Assembly (NCBI GenBank): GCA_963799455.1
Contig: CAWCXF010000006.1
Location: 1-64,000 of the forward strand
Origin: CAWCXF01 sp963799455
GTDB taxonomy: Bacteria > Pseudomonadota > Alphaproteobacteria > Rhodobacterales > Rhodobacteraceae
Reading direction: 5' to 3'
DNA: 64,000 nt
Shown here: piece by piece, positions 47,694-55,875 of the stretch
Numbering within the stretch: the stretch's first letter is position 1
How the letters are laid out: the number at the start of each line of letters is the position of its first letter
The notes under the pieces: generated by a model
Told to the model about the DNA's origin: nothing
What the model saw: only the letters and a program-made list of their open reading frames with translations
Databases searched by the model: none
Made by a program: the position numbers and the translations under genes

Positions 47694-47724
47694 CGCCGGC
47701 CCCCTCGCGGGGGGGGGCCGGCGC
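47694..47724 (-). terminator. Hairpin between the PepSY-like gene and DUF347 copy 2
   Basis: GCGCCGGCCCC at 47694-47704 pairs with GGGGCCGGCGC at 47714-47724 over a 9-base loop. It lies 33 bp after the PepSY-like stop and may terminate or attenuate transcription into the DUF347 gene. No T-tract is present. Confidence 0.5.
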
Positions 47725-47756
47725 GTCGTGGCGCGCGCGTGCGAGGGGCGGCGGCG

Positions 47757-48377
47757 TCAGCCGTCGGTCCCGCCCCTCTCGCCGGCCTCGTCGGCTTCTG
47801 CGGCCTCGCCCTGCGCGTCTGCGCCGGCCCGGACCTCCAGGATCGCGCCGGTCTCGGCGTCGATCACCACCTCGGTCAACGAGTCGCCGTGGACCGTCTC
47901 GGCCTCGACGACCACGCGGCCGCCCTCCGTGAGGTAGCCGGCCTCGAGCACCGGCCCGCCGGTCTCGGCCGCCGCCGTGGCGATGGCGTCCGACAGGCGG
48001 AGGCCAGTCGCCCCGAAGGCCATGCCCTCGACCGCCGCCTCCGCGTCGCCCGGGGCGACGGAGACGAACGCGCCGTCGAGCCCGTAGCGCAGCATCTGCA
48101 CGCTGCCGCCGCCCTCGGACATCGTCTCGACGACGAAGACGGGGCCGCCGTCGGCGTCCTCGACGCCGGCATCGATCGCGCGCTCGCTGGTGCGCATCTC
48201 GGCTTGGGTCACCACCTTGCCGAGCGTGACGGTGGACTGCTCGGCCGCGCGCATCTCGCGCAGCTCGGCCTCGTCGGTGATCGTCGCCGACTGGGCCAGC
48301 GCGGCGGTCGCGGCGCCCATGGCCCCGAGCGCCAGGAGCGCGCCCAGCAGGCCCCGCTTGCGGTTGTCGTCTCTCAT
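47757..48377 (-). CDS. Exported PepSY-like protein
   Basis: A 206-residue exported protein. Leader: MRDDNRKRGLLGALLALGAM, cleavage after ALAQ. The C-terminal part has the PepSY-type ending LTEVVIDAETGAILEVRAGA, preceded by RLSDAIATAAAETGGPVLEA; a middle domain (GGSVQMLRYGLDGAFVSVAP) is related in layout. PepSY domains are small periplasmic or extracellular modules thought to bind or inhibit partners. The start at 48377 is chosen by the leader and by alignment of its upstream region with that of 48830. A box lies 91 bp upstream. Likely co-regulated with 46430, 48830 and 52007. Confidence 0.8.
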   Translation of the reverse strand: MRDDNRKRGLLGALLALGAMGAATAALAQSATITDEAELREMRAAEQSTVTLGKVVTQAEMRTSERAIDAGVEDADGGPVFVVETMSEGGGSVQMLRYGLDGAFVSVAPGDAEAAVEGMAFGATGLRLSDAIATAAAETGGPVLEAGYLTEGGRVVVEAETVHGDSLTEVVIDAETGAILEVRAGADAQGEAAEADEAGERGGTDG

Positions 48378-48467
48378 GTCGTGACTCCCTTCCGTGGTTC
48401 GGCGGATCACGGCGATCGTCGCCTGACCCTCATCTCGTCGCCGGACCCCGCCATCGCCTGTCCGCCG

Positions 48468-48485
48468 GCATACGGATCGGCCATG
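48468..48485 (-). promoter_or_regulatory. Regulatory box for the PepSY-like gene
   Basis: Plus strand GCATACGGATCGGCCATG, near-palindromic about GATC. The proximal end is 91 bp from the start at 48377. The following leader contains TCGGCGGAT and TCGTCGCCTG blocks also found before 48830. Confidence 0.65.
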
Positions 48486-48530
48486 TTCCGCCGGGGCGGG
48501 GCGCGAGCCCCGTCCCCGCCAGGGCCGGCG

Positions 48531-48830
48531 TCACTGATTGATGACGCCCTCGATGCGCTGCTTCACGTTGTCGCCGCTCGACACGATGCTGCGGATCTCG
48601 GAGAGCTGCGCGAGCGACAAGGATCCCACCTCGGCCTCGATGCCGTAGCGCTGGAACACCTGCTCGACGGACATGTCGAGCTGGCTCTCGCCCGCCTCGT
48701 CGGTCGCGGGGTCCGTGGTGGCCTGGGCAAAGGCCGGCAGCGGCGCGGCCAGCGTGACGGCCGTGGCGCCCGCGGCCACGAGGCCGAGCAGGGCGCCGAC
48801 GCGGCCCCGAGGATGATGGGTGGTGGTCAT
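48531..48830 (-). CDS. Small exported protein of the local leader family
   Basis: A 99-residue protein: signal peptide (RGRVGALLGLVAAGATAVTL ... PAFAQ), then about 60 residues including ESQLDMSVEQVFQRYGIEAE and VGSLSLAQLSEIRSIVSSGD. The mature part is short, helical and without cysteines; no known domain was recognised. The stop is followed by 153 bp to the next leftward start region. Box 90 bp upstream. The leader and untranslated region resemble those of 48377, suggesting co-regulation or duplication. Confidence 0.75.
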   Translation of the reverse strand: MTTTHHPRGRVGALLGLVAAGATAVTLAAPLPAFAQATTDPATDEAGESQLDMSVEQVFQRYGIEAEVGSLSLAQLSEIRSIVSSGDNVKQRIEGVINQ

Positions 48831-48919
48831 GGGATGGTTCCTCCGCGTGATCGGCGGACCTCGGTGGTCGTCGCCTCATCCACACATGGCCCTCGATCCC
48901 CTCCGCGACGTGTCCGCCG

Positions 48920-48937
48920 GATTACGGATCGGTCATG
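48920..48937 (-). promoter_or_regulatory. Best-conserved copy of the regulatory box
   Basis: Plus strand GATTACGGATCGGTCATG, 90 bp from the start at 48830. In the direction of transcription it reads CATGACCGATCCGTAATC, nearly matching the copies at 48468 and 55399. The remainder of 48938-49228 is GC-rich spacer with short tandem CCCCAAGCGCC/TCCCGAGCGCC units at about 49165-49222. Confidence 0.7.
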
Positions 48938-49228
48938 TCTCACGGAGGGCGCGGCCGGGGAGGCTCCGCGACGCGGGCGTCGAGCGCCTCGCTCACCCCG
49001 CGGCTCCGCGACGAGGGGGGCTTCCCCGCGGTCCGCCCGGCGGACCCGGCGCGCCGCGGGGCCGCGGGGGGCCTTGCCGGGCGTCCCGGATCCCGAGCCC
49101 GCGGCCCGACGGAGCCGCGAGCCCGCGGGCGGCGCCCGGCTCGGAGACCTCCGGGGCCGGCCGATGCCCCCCAAGCGCCCCCAAGCGCCTCCCGAGCGCC
49201 CCCCAAGCGCCTCCCGAGCGCCTCACGA

Positions 49229-49614
<386 letters not shown>

Positions 49615-49618
<4 letters not shown>

Positions 49619-50217
49619 GACGACCGCCGGCCGAAGGTCGCCACGCGCCAGGCGTAGCCCGCGACGAGCAGCGCCACCACGACGTTGGAGACCGGGTTCA
49701 CGTAGTCGGCCACCACCGCGTATTGGCTCTCCAGCGCGTAGCCCAGGCCCGCGAGCAGCGCGGTCCAGGCCGCCGTGCCGAGGCCCGTCCAGAACAGGAA
49801 GCGCGGCAGCGACATCGCGGTGATGCCCGCGGGCACCGAGATCAGCGTGCGCACCGCGGGCACCAGCCGGCCCACCAGCACCGCGGCGGCGCCGTGGCGC
49901 GCGAACGCGCCTCGGGCGCGCTCGACGTCCTCGGGGGACATCGTGAGCCAGCGCCCGTGGCGCTCGGCCCAGCGCTCGAGCCGCTCGGCCCCGATCCAGC
50001 GGCCGACGTAGTACCACAGGAGCGCGCCGGCGATGGAGCCCACGGTCCCCGCGACGACGACCCAGACGATCGAGAGCTCGCCGCGGGCGGCGGTGAAGCC
50101 CGCCAGGGGCATGATGAGCTCCGACGGGATGGGCGGGAAGACGTTCTCGGCGAGCATCAGCAGCGCGATGCCGAGGTAGCCCGTCTGCTGCACGAGCGCC
50201 GTGATCCAGTCGAACAT
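49615..50217 (-). CDS. DedA/SNARE-associated family membrane protein
   Basis: A 200-residue DedA protein: MFDWITALVQQTGYLGIALL, MLAENVFPPIPSELIMPLAG (acidic residue after the re-entrant segment), GSIAGALLWYYVGRWIGAER and VGRLVPAVRTLISVPAGITA with the conserved Arg. DedA proteins are linked to undecaprenyl-phosphate or phospholipid translocation in other bacteria. ATG 50217 starts the conserved N-terminus; upstream in-frame sequence runs through repeats. It is coupled to the YkvA-type gene by a 4-bp overlap. A second DedA domain occurs in the frameshifted gene at 43514. Confidence 0.92.
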
Positions 50218-50380
50218 GGGGGGATCCTGTCTGGCCTTTGCCGAGGGGGGCGAGAGGGGCCGCCGGGCGAGGCGGGCCGGGAGGGCCGGCGCGAGCGGCG
50301 CCACGAGCACGACGCCGAGCTTGTCCACGGGCGCCAGGCGCGAGGCGGGGCCGAGCTTCGGCGCGCGCAGGTCGCACAGT

Positions 50381-50478
50381 CACGAAGCCCCTGGCACGAA
50401 GCCCCTGGCACGAAGCCCCTGGCACGAAGCCCCTGGCACGAAGCCCCTGGCACGAAGCCCCTGGCACGAAGCCCCTGG
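50381..50478. repeat. Seven perfect copies of a 14-bp tandem repeat
   Basis: CACGAAGCCCCTGG is repeated seven times head to tail without a mismatch. It lies in the 520-bp spacer (50218-50737) between the dedA start and the cupredoxin gene end, which otherwise contains no gene and a C10 run near 50586. Because the unit is not a multiple of three, copy-number changes would shift any frame crossing it. Confidence 0.95.
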
Positions 50479-50737
50479 CGGGCGGGCGCCCCGGCACCTC
50501 CCAGGGGCCAGGGGACACGGGCCGGCCGGGATCGCCGCGAGCGCCGCCGAGGGCGGCGCCCGGAGCCGCCGGGACCGCGCGCGCTCATGCGCCCCCCCCC
50601 CCGCAGGGGGAGGGGCGGAGCGGTTCGGCCCGATCCTCCGTTTGCGGTGGGGCCGCGCGGGGAGGTGCCTGCTCCAGGGCCGGCGCCGCGGCGGACCGGC
50701 GAGGCGCTCCCCGCCCGCCCTGGCCGCGCGGTCGTGC

Positions 50738-51187
50738 TCAGCCCTGCGCCTCGGTGACGGTGAAGGGGGCCTCCATGCCGGCGGCGTAGTGGCCCTTGAG
50801 GTTGCAGATCAGCATGTAGGGCCCTGGCTCCAGCTCGACCGTCAGCTCGCCCGACTGCCCGGCCTTGAGGCCATCGACCTCGCCGAGGTCGTCGATGGCG
50901 GCCTCGTCCACCTTCTCGGTCGCGGGGTCGACCGCGAGCTCCTGGCCCGCCTCGTCGAGCCTGACCACGATCATCTCGTGGGGCGTGTCCTGGGCCGCGT
51001 TGGTCACCTGGAAGGTGACCTCGCCGGCGGGCACGCTGTCCTGGTCGAGGCGGAGCGCCATCTCGCCGCCGCGCTCGCCGACGAGCTCGACGGCGACGGT
51101 CTCGGCGGCCAGCGCCGGGGTGGCCAGCAGGGCCGCGGCGAGCGCGAGCCCGGCCAGCGGGCCGCGCGCGGGTCTGTGGTCTCTCAT
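50738..51187 (-). CDS. Exported cupredoxin-like (type 1 copper) protein
   Basis: A 149-residue protein. The signal peptide (GLALAAALLATPALA) precedes a single beta-barrel domain. Candidate copper ligands are His in AAQDTPHEMIVVRL, then Cys, His and Met in LICNLKGHYAAGMEAPFTV, spaced C-x4-H-x4-M as in sulfocyanin/plastocyanin-like proteins. An insert of about 35 residues (EAGQELAVDPATEKVDEAAI) separates them. Periplasmic electron carrier or copper binder by inference. Divergent from the cytochrome b561 gene across 128 bp, where a weak regulatory box lies at 51310. Confidence 0.8.
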   Translation of the reverse strand: MRDHRPARGPLAGLALAAALLATPALAAETVAVELVGERGGEMALRLDQDSVPAGEVTFQVTNAAQDTPHEMIVVRLDEAGQELAVDPATEKVDEAAIDDLGEVDGLKAGQSGELTVELEPGPYMLICNLKGHYAAGMEAPFTVTEAQG

Positions 51188-51309
51188 GGGGGTTCGTCTC
51201 CGGGTTGCGGGCGCGCTTGTCCCAAGCGCCGCGCCTGTTACATCGCCGCCCGGGGCTCGCCCTGGGCGCACTGCCAACGCGGGCCGGGCCCGGCGGTTGC
51301 CGATGGGAT

Positions 51310-51327
51310 CCATACATGTTCGTAACC
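51310..51327. promoter_or_regulatory. Weak regulatory box between the cupredoxin and cytochrome b561 genes
   Basis: CCATACATGTTCGTAACC shares the TTCGTAACC half-site with the box before 46430. It is 123 bp from the cupredoxin start and overlaps the ATG at 51316 proposed for cytochrome b561. If it is a true operator, that start may be wrong or the site serves the leftward gene. Confidence 0.4.
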
Positions 51328-51882
51328 TCACGCCGCCGCGACGAGCGCCCCTCGGGCGGCCCGCCCGCGCGGCTGCCCGCCGCGACCCGCGCCTTCCACT
51401 GGGCGAGCGCGGCGCTGCTCGCGGCGATGTTCGGGCTCGCCTGGAGCTTCAACGCGCTCGGCCCGGGCGCCACGGGGGCGTCGCTCGTCACGCTGCACCG
51501 CTCGGTCGGCGTCGCGCTCTTCGCGCTGGTGGCCTTGCGGCTCGCCTGGCGCGCGACCCATCCCCTGCCGCCGCTGCCGGCGCACGTGACCCCCTGGGAG
51601 CGGCGGCTGGCCGGCGGCGTGCAGGCGGCGCTCTACGCCGGGCTCCTGGCGATGCCGGCGATCGGCTGGGCCGCCTCGGACATGGCGGGCGACACGGTGC
51701 GGGTGTTCGGCCTCTTCGCCCTGCCCAGCGTGTGGCCCATGGACGAGGGCTGGAGCGACCGGCTCTTCGCCGTCCATGGCTGGGTCGCCACCGCGCTCCT
51801 GGCGCTCGTGGCGCTGCACGTCGCGGGCGCGTTGCGCCACCGCCTCGTCAAGCGCGACGGCGTGCTGGAGCGCATGCTCTGA
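51316..51882 (+). CDS. Cytochrome b561 family membrane protein
   Basis: A 188-residue four-helix di-heme cytochrome b. Probable heme ligands are His in TRAFHWASAALLAAMFGLAW, LVTLHRSVGVALFAL, FAVHGWVATALLALVALH and HVAGALRHRLVKRDGVLERM, the usual prokaryotic b561 pattern. It would pass electrons across or within the inner membrane to a partner. ATG 51316 gives 29 residues before helix 1, but overlaps the weak regulatory box; an in-frame start upstream exists at 51205. The PepSY gene follows 124 bp downstream, a common pairing. Confidence 0.88.
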   Translation: MFVTSRRRDERPSGGPPARLPAATRAFHWASAALLAAMFGLAWSFNALGPGATGASLVTLHRSVGVALFALVALRLAWRATHPLPPLPAHVTPWERRLAGGVQAALYAGLLAMPAIGWAASDMAGDTVRVFGLFALPSVWPMDEGWSDRLFAVHGWVATALLALVALHVAGALRHRLVKRDGVLERML

Positions 51883-51901
51883 GGGCCTGCGGCCGGGCGA
51901 G

Positions 51902-51919
51902 GTTGGCGATCGGTAATCC
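51902..51919 (+). promoter_or_regulatory. Regulatory box upstream of the PepSY-TCS genes
   Basis: GTTGGCGATCGGTAATCC; its right half GATCGGTAATCC matches the consensus. The proximal end is 88 bp from the start at 52007. This places the site upstream of the operon encoding the two-component system itself, consistent with autoregulation. Confidence 0.6.
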
Positions 51920-52006
51920 TTCGGCGACCTCGCGGTCATGCGCGGCGGCCATCTGTCGCCCGTGCGGTCGGAGGGTCCGGCCGCGCGGGACGCGGAGGAG
52001 AGCGCG

Positions 52007-52585
52007 ATGAGGACGGAGCGACTGTCGAAGGCGCTCGCGGGCGGGATCCTCGCCGCCGGGCTCGTGGCGGCCGTCGCCGCCCCGGCGCAGCAGTTCGTGG
52101 ACGACGAGCCCGAGGCTGCGGCCGCGGCGGTCCTCGCGGCCCCGCGCTCGCTCGCCGACGCCGTGGGGATCGCCGAGGGGTCCGCGGGCGGCCGGGCCTT
52201 CGAGGCCTCCGCCGAGGAGGAGGGCGGCGCGTTCGTCTACAAGGTCTCGACCGACGGGGGCGGCGTCCGCGCCGAGACGACGGTCGATCCGACGACCGGC
52301 GAGATCCTGGCGAGCGAGGAGCAGGGCGCGCTCGCGCGCCTGATGCGCGACGACGCGGGGGAGGCCGCGGCGCTCGCGCGCGCCGAGATCGGCCTGGACG
52401 ACGCCATCGCCGCCGCCGAGGGTGCCGCCGGCGGTCGGGCGATCGAGGCCGGGATCGAGGAGGGCGGCGAGACGCCCCGCCACGAGGTCCGGGTCGTGGC
52501 GCCCGACGGCTCCGTCGCGCTCGTCGCGGTGGATGCGGCCACGGGCGACGTGCTCCGGATGGGGCCGGCCGGCGGCGGCGACTGA
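52007..52585 (+). CDS. Exported tandem PepSY-domain protein
   Basis: A 192-residue protein: signal peptide (ALAGGILAAGLVAAVAAPAQ), then two PepSY units. The first contains SLADAVGIAEGSAGGRAFEA and TVDPTTGEILASEEQ; the second contains GLDDAIAAAEGAAGGRAIEA and AVDAATGDVLRMG. The parallel AVGIAEGSAGGRA/AIAAAEGAAGGRA blocks show internal duplication. ATG 52007 is preferred over 51938 because it gives a proper signal sequence and the standard box spacing. The response-regulator gene starts 67 bp downstream, so this is likely the first gene of a PepSY-regulator-kinase operon and may modulate the kinase. Confidence 0.85.
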   Translation: MRTERLSKALAGGILAAGLVAAVAAPAQQFVDDEPEAAAAAVLAAPRSLADAVGIAEGSAGGRAFEASAEEEGGAFVYKVSTDGGGVRAETTVDPTTGEILASEEQGALARLMRDDAGEAAALARAEIGLDDAIAAAEGAAGGRAIEAGIEEGGETPRHEVRVVAPDGSVALVAVDAATGDVLRMGPAGGGD

Positions 52586-52652
52586 GGCGGCGGCGGACGG
52601 GCCCGCGGCGCCGGGTCGAGCGCCTCGGGCGGCGGGCACGGAGGGCGAGCGC

Positions 52653-53327
52653 ATGAGGATCCTGCTCATCGAGGACGACGGGCGCACCGCCGACTACGTC
52701 CGCGCGGGGCTCGCCGAGGAGGGCCATGTGGTGGACCGCGTGGCGGACGGGCGCGAGGGGCTGACCGCGGCGATGGGGGCGTCCTACGACCTGCTGGTCG
52801 TGGACCGGATGCTGCCGGGGCTCGACGGGCTGTCGCTGGTGCGCGCGCTGCGCGCGGCGAAGGTGGGGGCGCCGGTTCTGTTCCTGACCGCGATGGACGG
52901 GGTGGACGACCGCGTCGAGGGGCTGCGCGCGGGCGCCGACGACTACCTCGTCAAGCCCTTCTCCTTCGCCGAGCTGTCGGCGCGCGTCGCGGCGCTGGCG
53001 CGCCGGCCGCAGCTCCAGGCCGAGACCACCGTGCTCGGCGTCGCCGATCTGGAGATGGACCTGATCCGCCGCACCGTGACGCGCGCGGGCCAGCGGATCG
53101 AGCTCCAGCCGCGCGAGTTCAAGCTGCTGGAGCACCTGATGCGCACGCGCGGCCGGGTCCAGACCCGCACGATGCTGCTCGAGGCGGTGTGGGACTTCCA
53201 CTTCGACCCGCAGACCAACGTGGTGGAGACCCACATCAGCCGCCTGCGCTCCAAGGTGGACCGCCCCTTCGGCGCCGAGCTGATCCACACCGTGCGCGGC
53301 GCGGGCTACACGCTGCGCGCGCCGTGA
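52653..53327 (+). CDS. OmpR-family response regulator
   Basis: A 224-residue regulator. The receiver domain has acidic pair IEDD, phosphoacceptor Asp in LLVVDRMLPGLDGLSLVRAL, Thr in VLFLTAMDG and Lys in DDYLVKPFSFAELSARV. The winged-helix output domain reads LQPREFKLLEHLMRTRGRVQ and TNVVETHISRLRSKVDRPFG. Resembles QseB/CusR-type regulators. It precedes the kinase gene by 88 bp. It is the best local candidate to bind the palindromic boxes, since OmpR-type proteins bind as dimers to repeated half-sites; this is inference. Confidence 0.93.
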   Translation: MRILLIEDDGRTADYVRAGLAEEGHVVDRVADGREGLTAAMGASYDLLVVDRMLPGLDGLSLVRALRAAKVGAPVLFLTAMDGVDDRVEGLRAGADDYLVKPFSFAELSARVAALARRPQLQAETTVLGVADLEMDLIRRTVTRAGQRIELQPREFKLLEHLMRTRGRVQTRTMLLEAVWDFHFDPQTNVVETHISRLRSKVDRPFGAELIHTVRGAGYTLRAP

Positions 53328-53415
53328 GGGGCCCCGCGACGGAAGGCGCGGAGGACGGGCCCGGGACGATCCGCGCCCAGCCCTGCGCCCGGGGCGCGAC
53401 GACGGCCGCCCTCGC

Positions 53416-54795
53416 GTGACGCCGCGGGGCGCCGTCCGCTCCAGCGCGCTGAGGCTCGCGGCCGGGGTGTCGGGGCTCTTCGTGGGCGCGATCCTGCTCG
53501 CGGTGGTGGCGAGCTACGAGCTGATCGCGCGCGAGCTCGAGGGGGGCATCCGGGCCGACATCGAGGCCGAGATGGACGAGCTCGAGGCGGTCCTCGCGCG
53601 AGGCGGCCAGGAGGCGCTGCGGACGGAGGTCGCGCTGCACGCCGCGAGCGGCACCGGCTGGCTGATCCGATACCAGGCGCCCGACGGGGAGACGCTGGGC
53701 AACGTCGCGGCCGTGCCCGACTTCGCCGGCTGGCGCGTGCTGGAGGACGACGCGGCCGACGCGCTGCGCCCCGTGGAGGGGGTGGAGGTCGACGACCCTT
53801 ACGTCGCGCGCTCCGAGCCGATGGGCGGCGGCGTCCTGACGCTGGCGCGCAGCGCCGCCGCGGTCGAGGAGGCGCAGGAGATCGTCGCGCGCGCCCTGGC
53901 CGTGGGGCTCGGCGCGGCGCTCGCCTGCTCGCTCGCGGGCGCGGCCTGGATCGCGCGGCGCACCGAGGCGCGCATCGGCCGCATCGCCCAGGCGCTCGAG
54001 CGGGCGGCCGCGGGAGACCTCGCGGCGCGGGCCTCCGGCGCGGGCGATCCCGCCGACGACCTCGTGCGCGTCGCGGCCGCCATCGACGCGACGCTCGACC
54101 GGCTCGCCGACGCGATGGCGAGCCTGCGGCAGGTCTCCGCCGACATCGCCCACGACCTCAAGACCCCGGTCCAGCGCCTGCGCGGCACGCTGGAGGCGCT
54201 GCGCCGGGACCGCGTCCTCGACCCGCGCGCCGAGGCCGTGGTCGAGGACGCGCTCGCGCAGGCCGACGCCCTCGTGCGCACCTTCCAGGCGCTGCTCAGG
54301 ATCGCCCAGATCGAGGGCGGCAGCCCCCGCGCCCGCTTCGCCCCCGTGGATCTCGCCGAGCTGGTGCAGGCCGTGGGCGAGGCCTTCGGCCCCGCGCTCG
54401 AGGAGAGCGGCCACCGCTTCGCGCTGCGCCTGCCGGACGGCGCGGCGCCCTTCGCCCTGGGCGACCGCGACCTCCTCGCGCAGATGCTGTCGAACCTCCT
54501 GGCCAACGCCCAGCGCCACGCGCCGCCGCCCGCCGACGTCGCGCTCTCGCTCGAGGTGGCCCCCGGCGAGGCGCGCCTCGTCGTCGCCGACACCGGCCCC
54601 GGCATCCCCGAGGCCGAGCGCGAGCGCGTGTTCCGCCGGCTCTACCGGCTCGAGCGCTCGCGCACCACCGAGGGCAGCGGCCTCGGCCTGGCCATGGTCG
54701 CCGCCGTGGCCCAGCTCCACGGCGCCACCGCGGCGCTCGAGGACGCACGCCCGGGCCTGAGAGCCGTGGTGCGCCTGCCTCTGATCGAGGGGTGA
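53416..54795 (+). CDS. HAMP-domain sensor histidine kinase
   Basis: A 459-residue inner-membrane kinase starting at GTG 53416. Two membrane helices (VSGLFVGAILLAVVASYELI and ALAVGLGAALACSLAGAAWI) enclose a periplasmic sensor of about 135 residues. HAMP follows (RRTEARIGRIAQALERAAAG). The phosphoacceptor is His in VSADIAHDLKTPVQRLRGTL; catalytic boxes are LLANAQRHAPPP (N), VADTGPGIPEAER (G1) and GSGLGLAMVAAVAQLHG (G2). It would phosphorylate the regulator at 52653. The periplasmic signal is unknown, though the adjacent PepSY protein is a plausible partner. Confidence 0.93.
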   Translation: MTPRGAVRSSALRLAAGVSGLFVGAILLAVVASYELIARELEGGIRADIEAEMDELEAVLARGGQEALRTEVALHAASGTGWLIRYQAPDGETLGNVAAVPDFAGWRVLEDDAADALRPVEGVEVDDPYVARSEPMGGGVLTLARSAAAVEEAQEIVARALAVGLGAALACSLAGAAWIARRTEARIGRIAQALERAAAGDLAARASGAGDPADDLVRVAAAIDATLDRLADAMASLRQVSADIAHDLKTPVQRLRGTLEALRRDRVLDPRAEAVVEDALAQADALVRTFQALLRIAQIEGGSPRARFAPVDLAELVQAVGEAFGPALEESGHRFALRLPDGAAPFALGDRDLLAQMLSNLLANAQRHAPPPADVALSLEVAPGEARLVVADTGPGIPEAERERVFRRLYRLERSRTTEGSGLGLAMVAAVAQLHGATAALEDARPGLRAVVRLPLIEG

Positions 54796-54952
54796 GCAGG
54801 GCGGGGCGGCCCGTCGCTCGCGGCTTCGGCGGGGGCGGCAGAGGGGGCGGCGGAGGGGGCGGCGGAGGGGGCTCGCCCCCCTTCGGACGATGGAGGAGCC
54901 GCAGGGGCACGCCGCGGCGCCTCGAAGGTCGAATGGGAGCGCAGGGAGCGAC

Positions 54953-55390
54953 ATGGGCCATCTCACGACATCCTGGCAGGTCTGGGCGCTGCTCGCGGCG
55001 GGGTTCGCGGCGGCGACCGCGATCCTGGCCAAGCTCGGCGTAAGCGGCATCGCCCCGGACTACGCGACCTTCCTGCGCACCCTCGTGGTGCTCGCGATGC
55101 TGGTGGCGATCCTGGTGGGCACGGGCCAGATGCGCTCGCCGCTGGGCATCCCCGCGCGCCCGGCGCTGTTCCTGGTGCTGTCGGGGCTCGCCACGGGGGC
55201 GTCGTGGCTGTGCTACTTCCGGGCGCTGTCGCTCGGCCAGGCCTCGCAGGTGGCGCCGATCGACAAGCTCTCGGTGGTGCTGGTGGCGGTGTTCGGGACG
55301 GCGTTCCTCGGCGAGCGTCTGTCGGGCGTGAACTGGCTCGGCATCGCGCTGATCGCCGCGGGCGCCTGGCTCGTGGCGCGCCAGGGCTGA
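54953..55390 (+). CDS. EamA-family half-size transporter
   Basis: A 145-residue membrane protein with about five helices, equal to one EamA repeat: WALLAAGFAAATAILAKLGV, FLRTLVVLAMLVAILVGTGQ, FLVLSGLATGASWLCYFRAL and QASQVAPIDKLSVVLVAVFG, then GERLSGVNWLGIALIAAGAW. Half-size EamA proteins act as dimers for small-molecule export; substrate unknown. GGGAGCG precedes ATG 54953, chosen over 54890. The 157 bp between the kinase and this gene are G-rich repeats ending in a GGGGGCTCGCCCCC hairpin that may end the kinase transcript. Confidence 0.88.
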   Translation: MGHLTTSWQVWALLAAGFAAATAILAKLGVSGIAPDYATFLRTLVVLAMLVAILVGTGQMRSPLGIPARPALFLVLSGLATGASWLCYFRALSLGQASQVAPIDKLSVVLVAVFGTAFLGERLSGVNWLGIALIAAGAWLVARQG

Positions 55391-55398
55391 GGCCCGGA

Positions 55399-55416
55399 CA
55401 TTACCGATCCGTATGC
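55399..55416 (+). promoter_or_regulatory. Regulatory box without an intact downstream gene
   Basis: CATTACCGATCCGTATGC, the most symmetrical copy of the box. Its proximal end is 89 bp from an ATG at 55505. It lies just after the EamA stop and before a 485-bp stretch with no recognisable gene. Confidence 0.65.
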
Positions 55417-55504
55417 TCTCGGCCAGCAGACGGAAGAGCGCGCGTGGCGAGGTGAGGGGGAGGCGAAGCCGAAGGGGTCCGCCGGCAAGGCGAGGATCCC
55501 GATC

Positions 55505-55570
55505 ATGGCGCCAGATCGCACGAGGACCGCCGCGTCGGTCGTCGCGGCCTTCGTGGCGGCGAGGCCGCAT
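55505..55570 (+). pseudogene. Possible decayed exported gene (start and leader only)
   Basis: The ATG lies 89 bp after the box, the spacing used by the local exported genes. The first residues MAPDRTRTAASVVAAFVAA resemble the beginning of a signal peptide. Codon third positions then lose their GC bias and the frame becomes Arg-rich, so the rest looks non-coding or frameshifted. From here to 55875 only a 15-bp tandem repeat was noted. Inferred purely from context. Confidence 0.35.
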
Positions 55571-55730
55571 GAGGGGGTCCGGCGCCGAGTCCGCGGTCCC
55601 GGAGCGCTAGCACGCCACGAGCTCTCGCCACACCGACGCTTCCGAGGTGGTCGGGGCGCGCGCACCTCGCCGGTGCCGCGACCCGCCTCCGACGCCTGCC
55701 GCCGCCGGGGCCTGCGGCGAGCCCGCGCCT

Positions 55731-55790
55731 CAGCTTCGGCCCCATCAGCTTCGGCCCCGTCAGCTTCGGCCCCGTCAGCTTCGGCCCCGA
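55731..55790. repeat. Four-copy 15-bp tandem repeat
   Basis: CAGCTTCGGCCCC followed by AT, GT, GT or GA is repeated four times, ending 86 bp before the epimerase start. The period is a multiple of three, so an open frame can pass through it (for example SFGPV repeats), but no gene was recognised. Confidence 0.9.
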
Positions 55791-55875
55791 GCGTTCCACG
55801 CCGGACCCGAGGGTCCGACGCCCGACCCTGTCGCCCCGCCCCGCCCCGCCTTTTTCCGGCCCTGGACCTTCTCGC

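Noticed and set aside
50381..50478. CRISPR array
   Set aside because: The seven units are directly adjacent with no spacers and are only 14 bp long.
54796..54952. Possible CRISPR-like or structured array in the G-rich repeats before the EamA gene
   Set aside because: Units are short GGCGGAGGG slips without spacers; it is simple-sequence repetition.
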